DNA from: Phycisphaerae bacterium
Lineage (GTDB): Bacteria; Planctomycetota; Phycisphaerae; Phycisphaerales; SM1A02
Direction: 5' to 3'
NCBI GenBank assembly: GCA_016873375.1
Contig: VGXJ01000152.1
Location: 1 to 5,064 of the forward strand
DNA length: 5,064 bases
Of this stretch, positions 4,922 through 5,064 are shown piece by piece. The notes under the pieces were generated by a model, which searched no databases, was not told the DNA's origin, and saw only the letters and a program-made list of their open reading frames with translations. How positions within the stretch are numbered: position 1 is the stretch's first letter; the number at the start of each line of letters is the position of its first letter. The position numbers and the translations under genes are program-made.

Positions 4922-4936
4922 GACTCGCTCCGAGTC
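4922..4936 (+). terminator. Candidate hairpin after moxR
   Basis: GACTCG (4922-4927) and CGAGTC (4931-4936) form a perfect 6-bp stem with a CTC loop nine bases after the moxR stop. No T-run follows (CACACTT), so it is at best a weak intrinsic terminator. Confidence 0.3.
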
Positions 4937-4991
4937 CACACTTCAATGTGACCTGCGGTTGCTGCAGGGCATTCGACCTGGCAGATCAGCC

Positions 4992-5064
4992 ATGCCGATC
5001 GAGTTCCCTGACGCGCTCTGCTGCTCACCGCACGCCGAAGCCGCGCACCCTGCCGCCGCCGGGT
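4992..5064 (+). CDS. Possible start of a downstream gene (partial at right edge)
   Basis: An ATG at 4992 opens a frame that stays clear for 24 codons to the window edge, beginning MPIEFPDALCC. A gene for a DUF58 or similar partner is often found after moxR, but nothing in these few residues identifies one. There is no convincing ribosome binding site, and short open frames are common at this GC content. Confidence 0.2.
   Translation, partial: MPIEFPDALCCSPHAEAAHPAAAG

Overview
The window reads as a high-GC chromosomal segment of a planctomycete, most likely of the Phycisphaerae. This rests on a secreted protein with a Pro-Ala-Pro-Gly plus hydrophobic plus Arg-rich C-terminus (a PEP-CTERM-like tail common in that group), a tandem pair of unlike ClpP subunits, a MoxR ATPase, and TANNNT -10-like hexamers lying just upstream of several start codons. 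The assignment is inference; there is no rRNA or other marker gene here.

Layout. Positions 1-416 (minus) hold the N-terminal part of a DNA polymerase III delta subunit (holA), which runs off the left edge. Divergent from it, with start codons only 22 bp apart, is a soluble FHA-domain histidine kinase (439-1584, plus). After a 141-bp gap with a 14-bp palindrome come two ClpP genes (1726-2391 and 2455-3057, plus), probably one operon. The second carries Asn where the catalytic triad normally has Asp. Converging on it with a 15-bp gap is a small minus-strand gene (3073-3585) for a secreted protein. It is followed by a 265-bp divergent intergenic region and then a moxR-type AAA+ gene (3851-4913, plus), which is split by an exact 82-bp tandem duplication. 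The last 150 bases hold a small hairpin and possibly the start of another gene.

The most interesting element is in the divergent region. On the minus strand, directly upstream of the secreted-protein gene, is a compact cobalamin (B12) riboswitch: an 8-bp closing stem, the GCGG/CCGC hairpin with the conserved TGCAAGT loop, a B12-box-like segment, a short GC hairpin and a GAGTCGGG...ACC segment. The regulated protein resembles the DUF4430 / transcobalamin C-terminal-like family. The likely picture is an exported, surface-held, cobalamin-related protein made when B12 is scarce. The protein-family part is from memory of family patterns and is less certain than the riboswitch.

The genes otherwise form no single pathway: replication (holA), signalling (FHA kinase), proteolysis (ClpP pair), B12-linked surface protein, and a MoxR chaperone-type ATPase.
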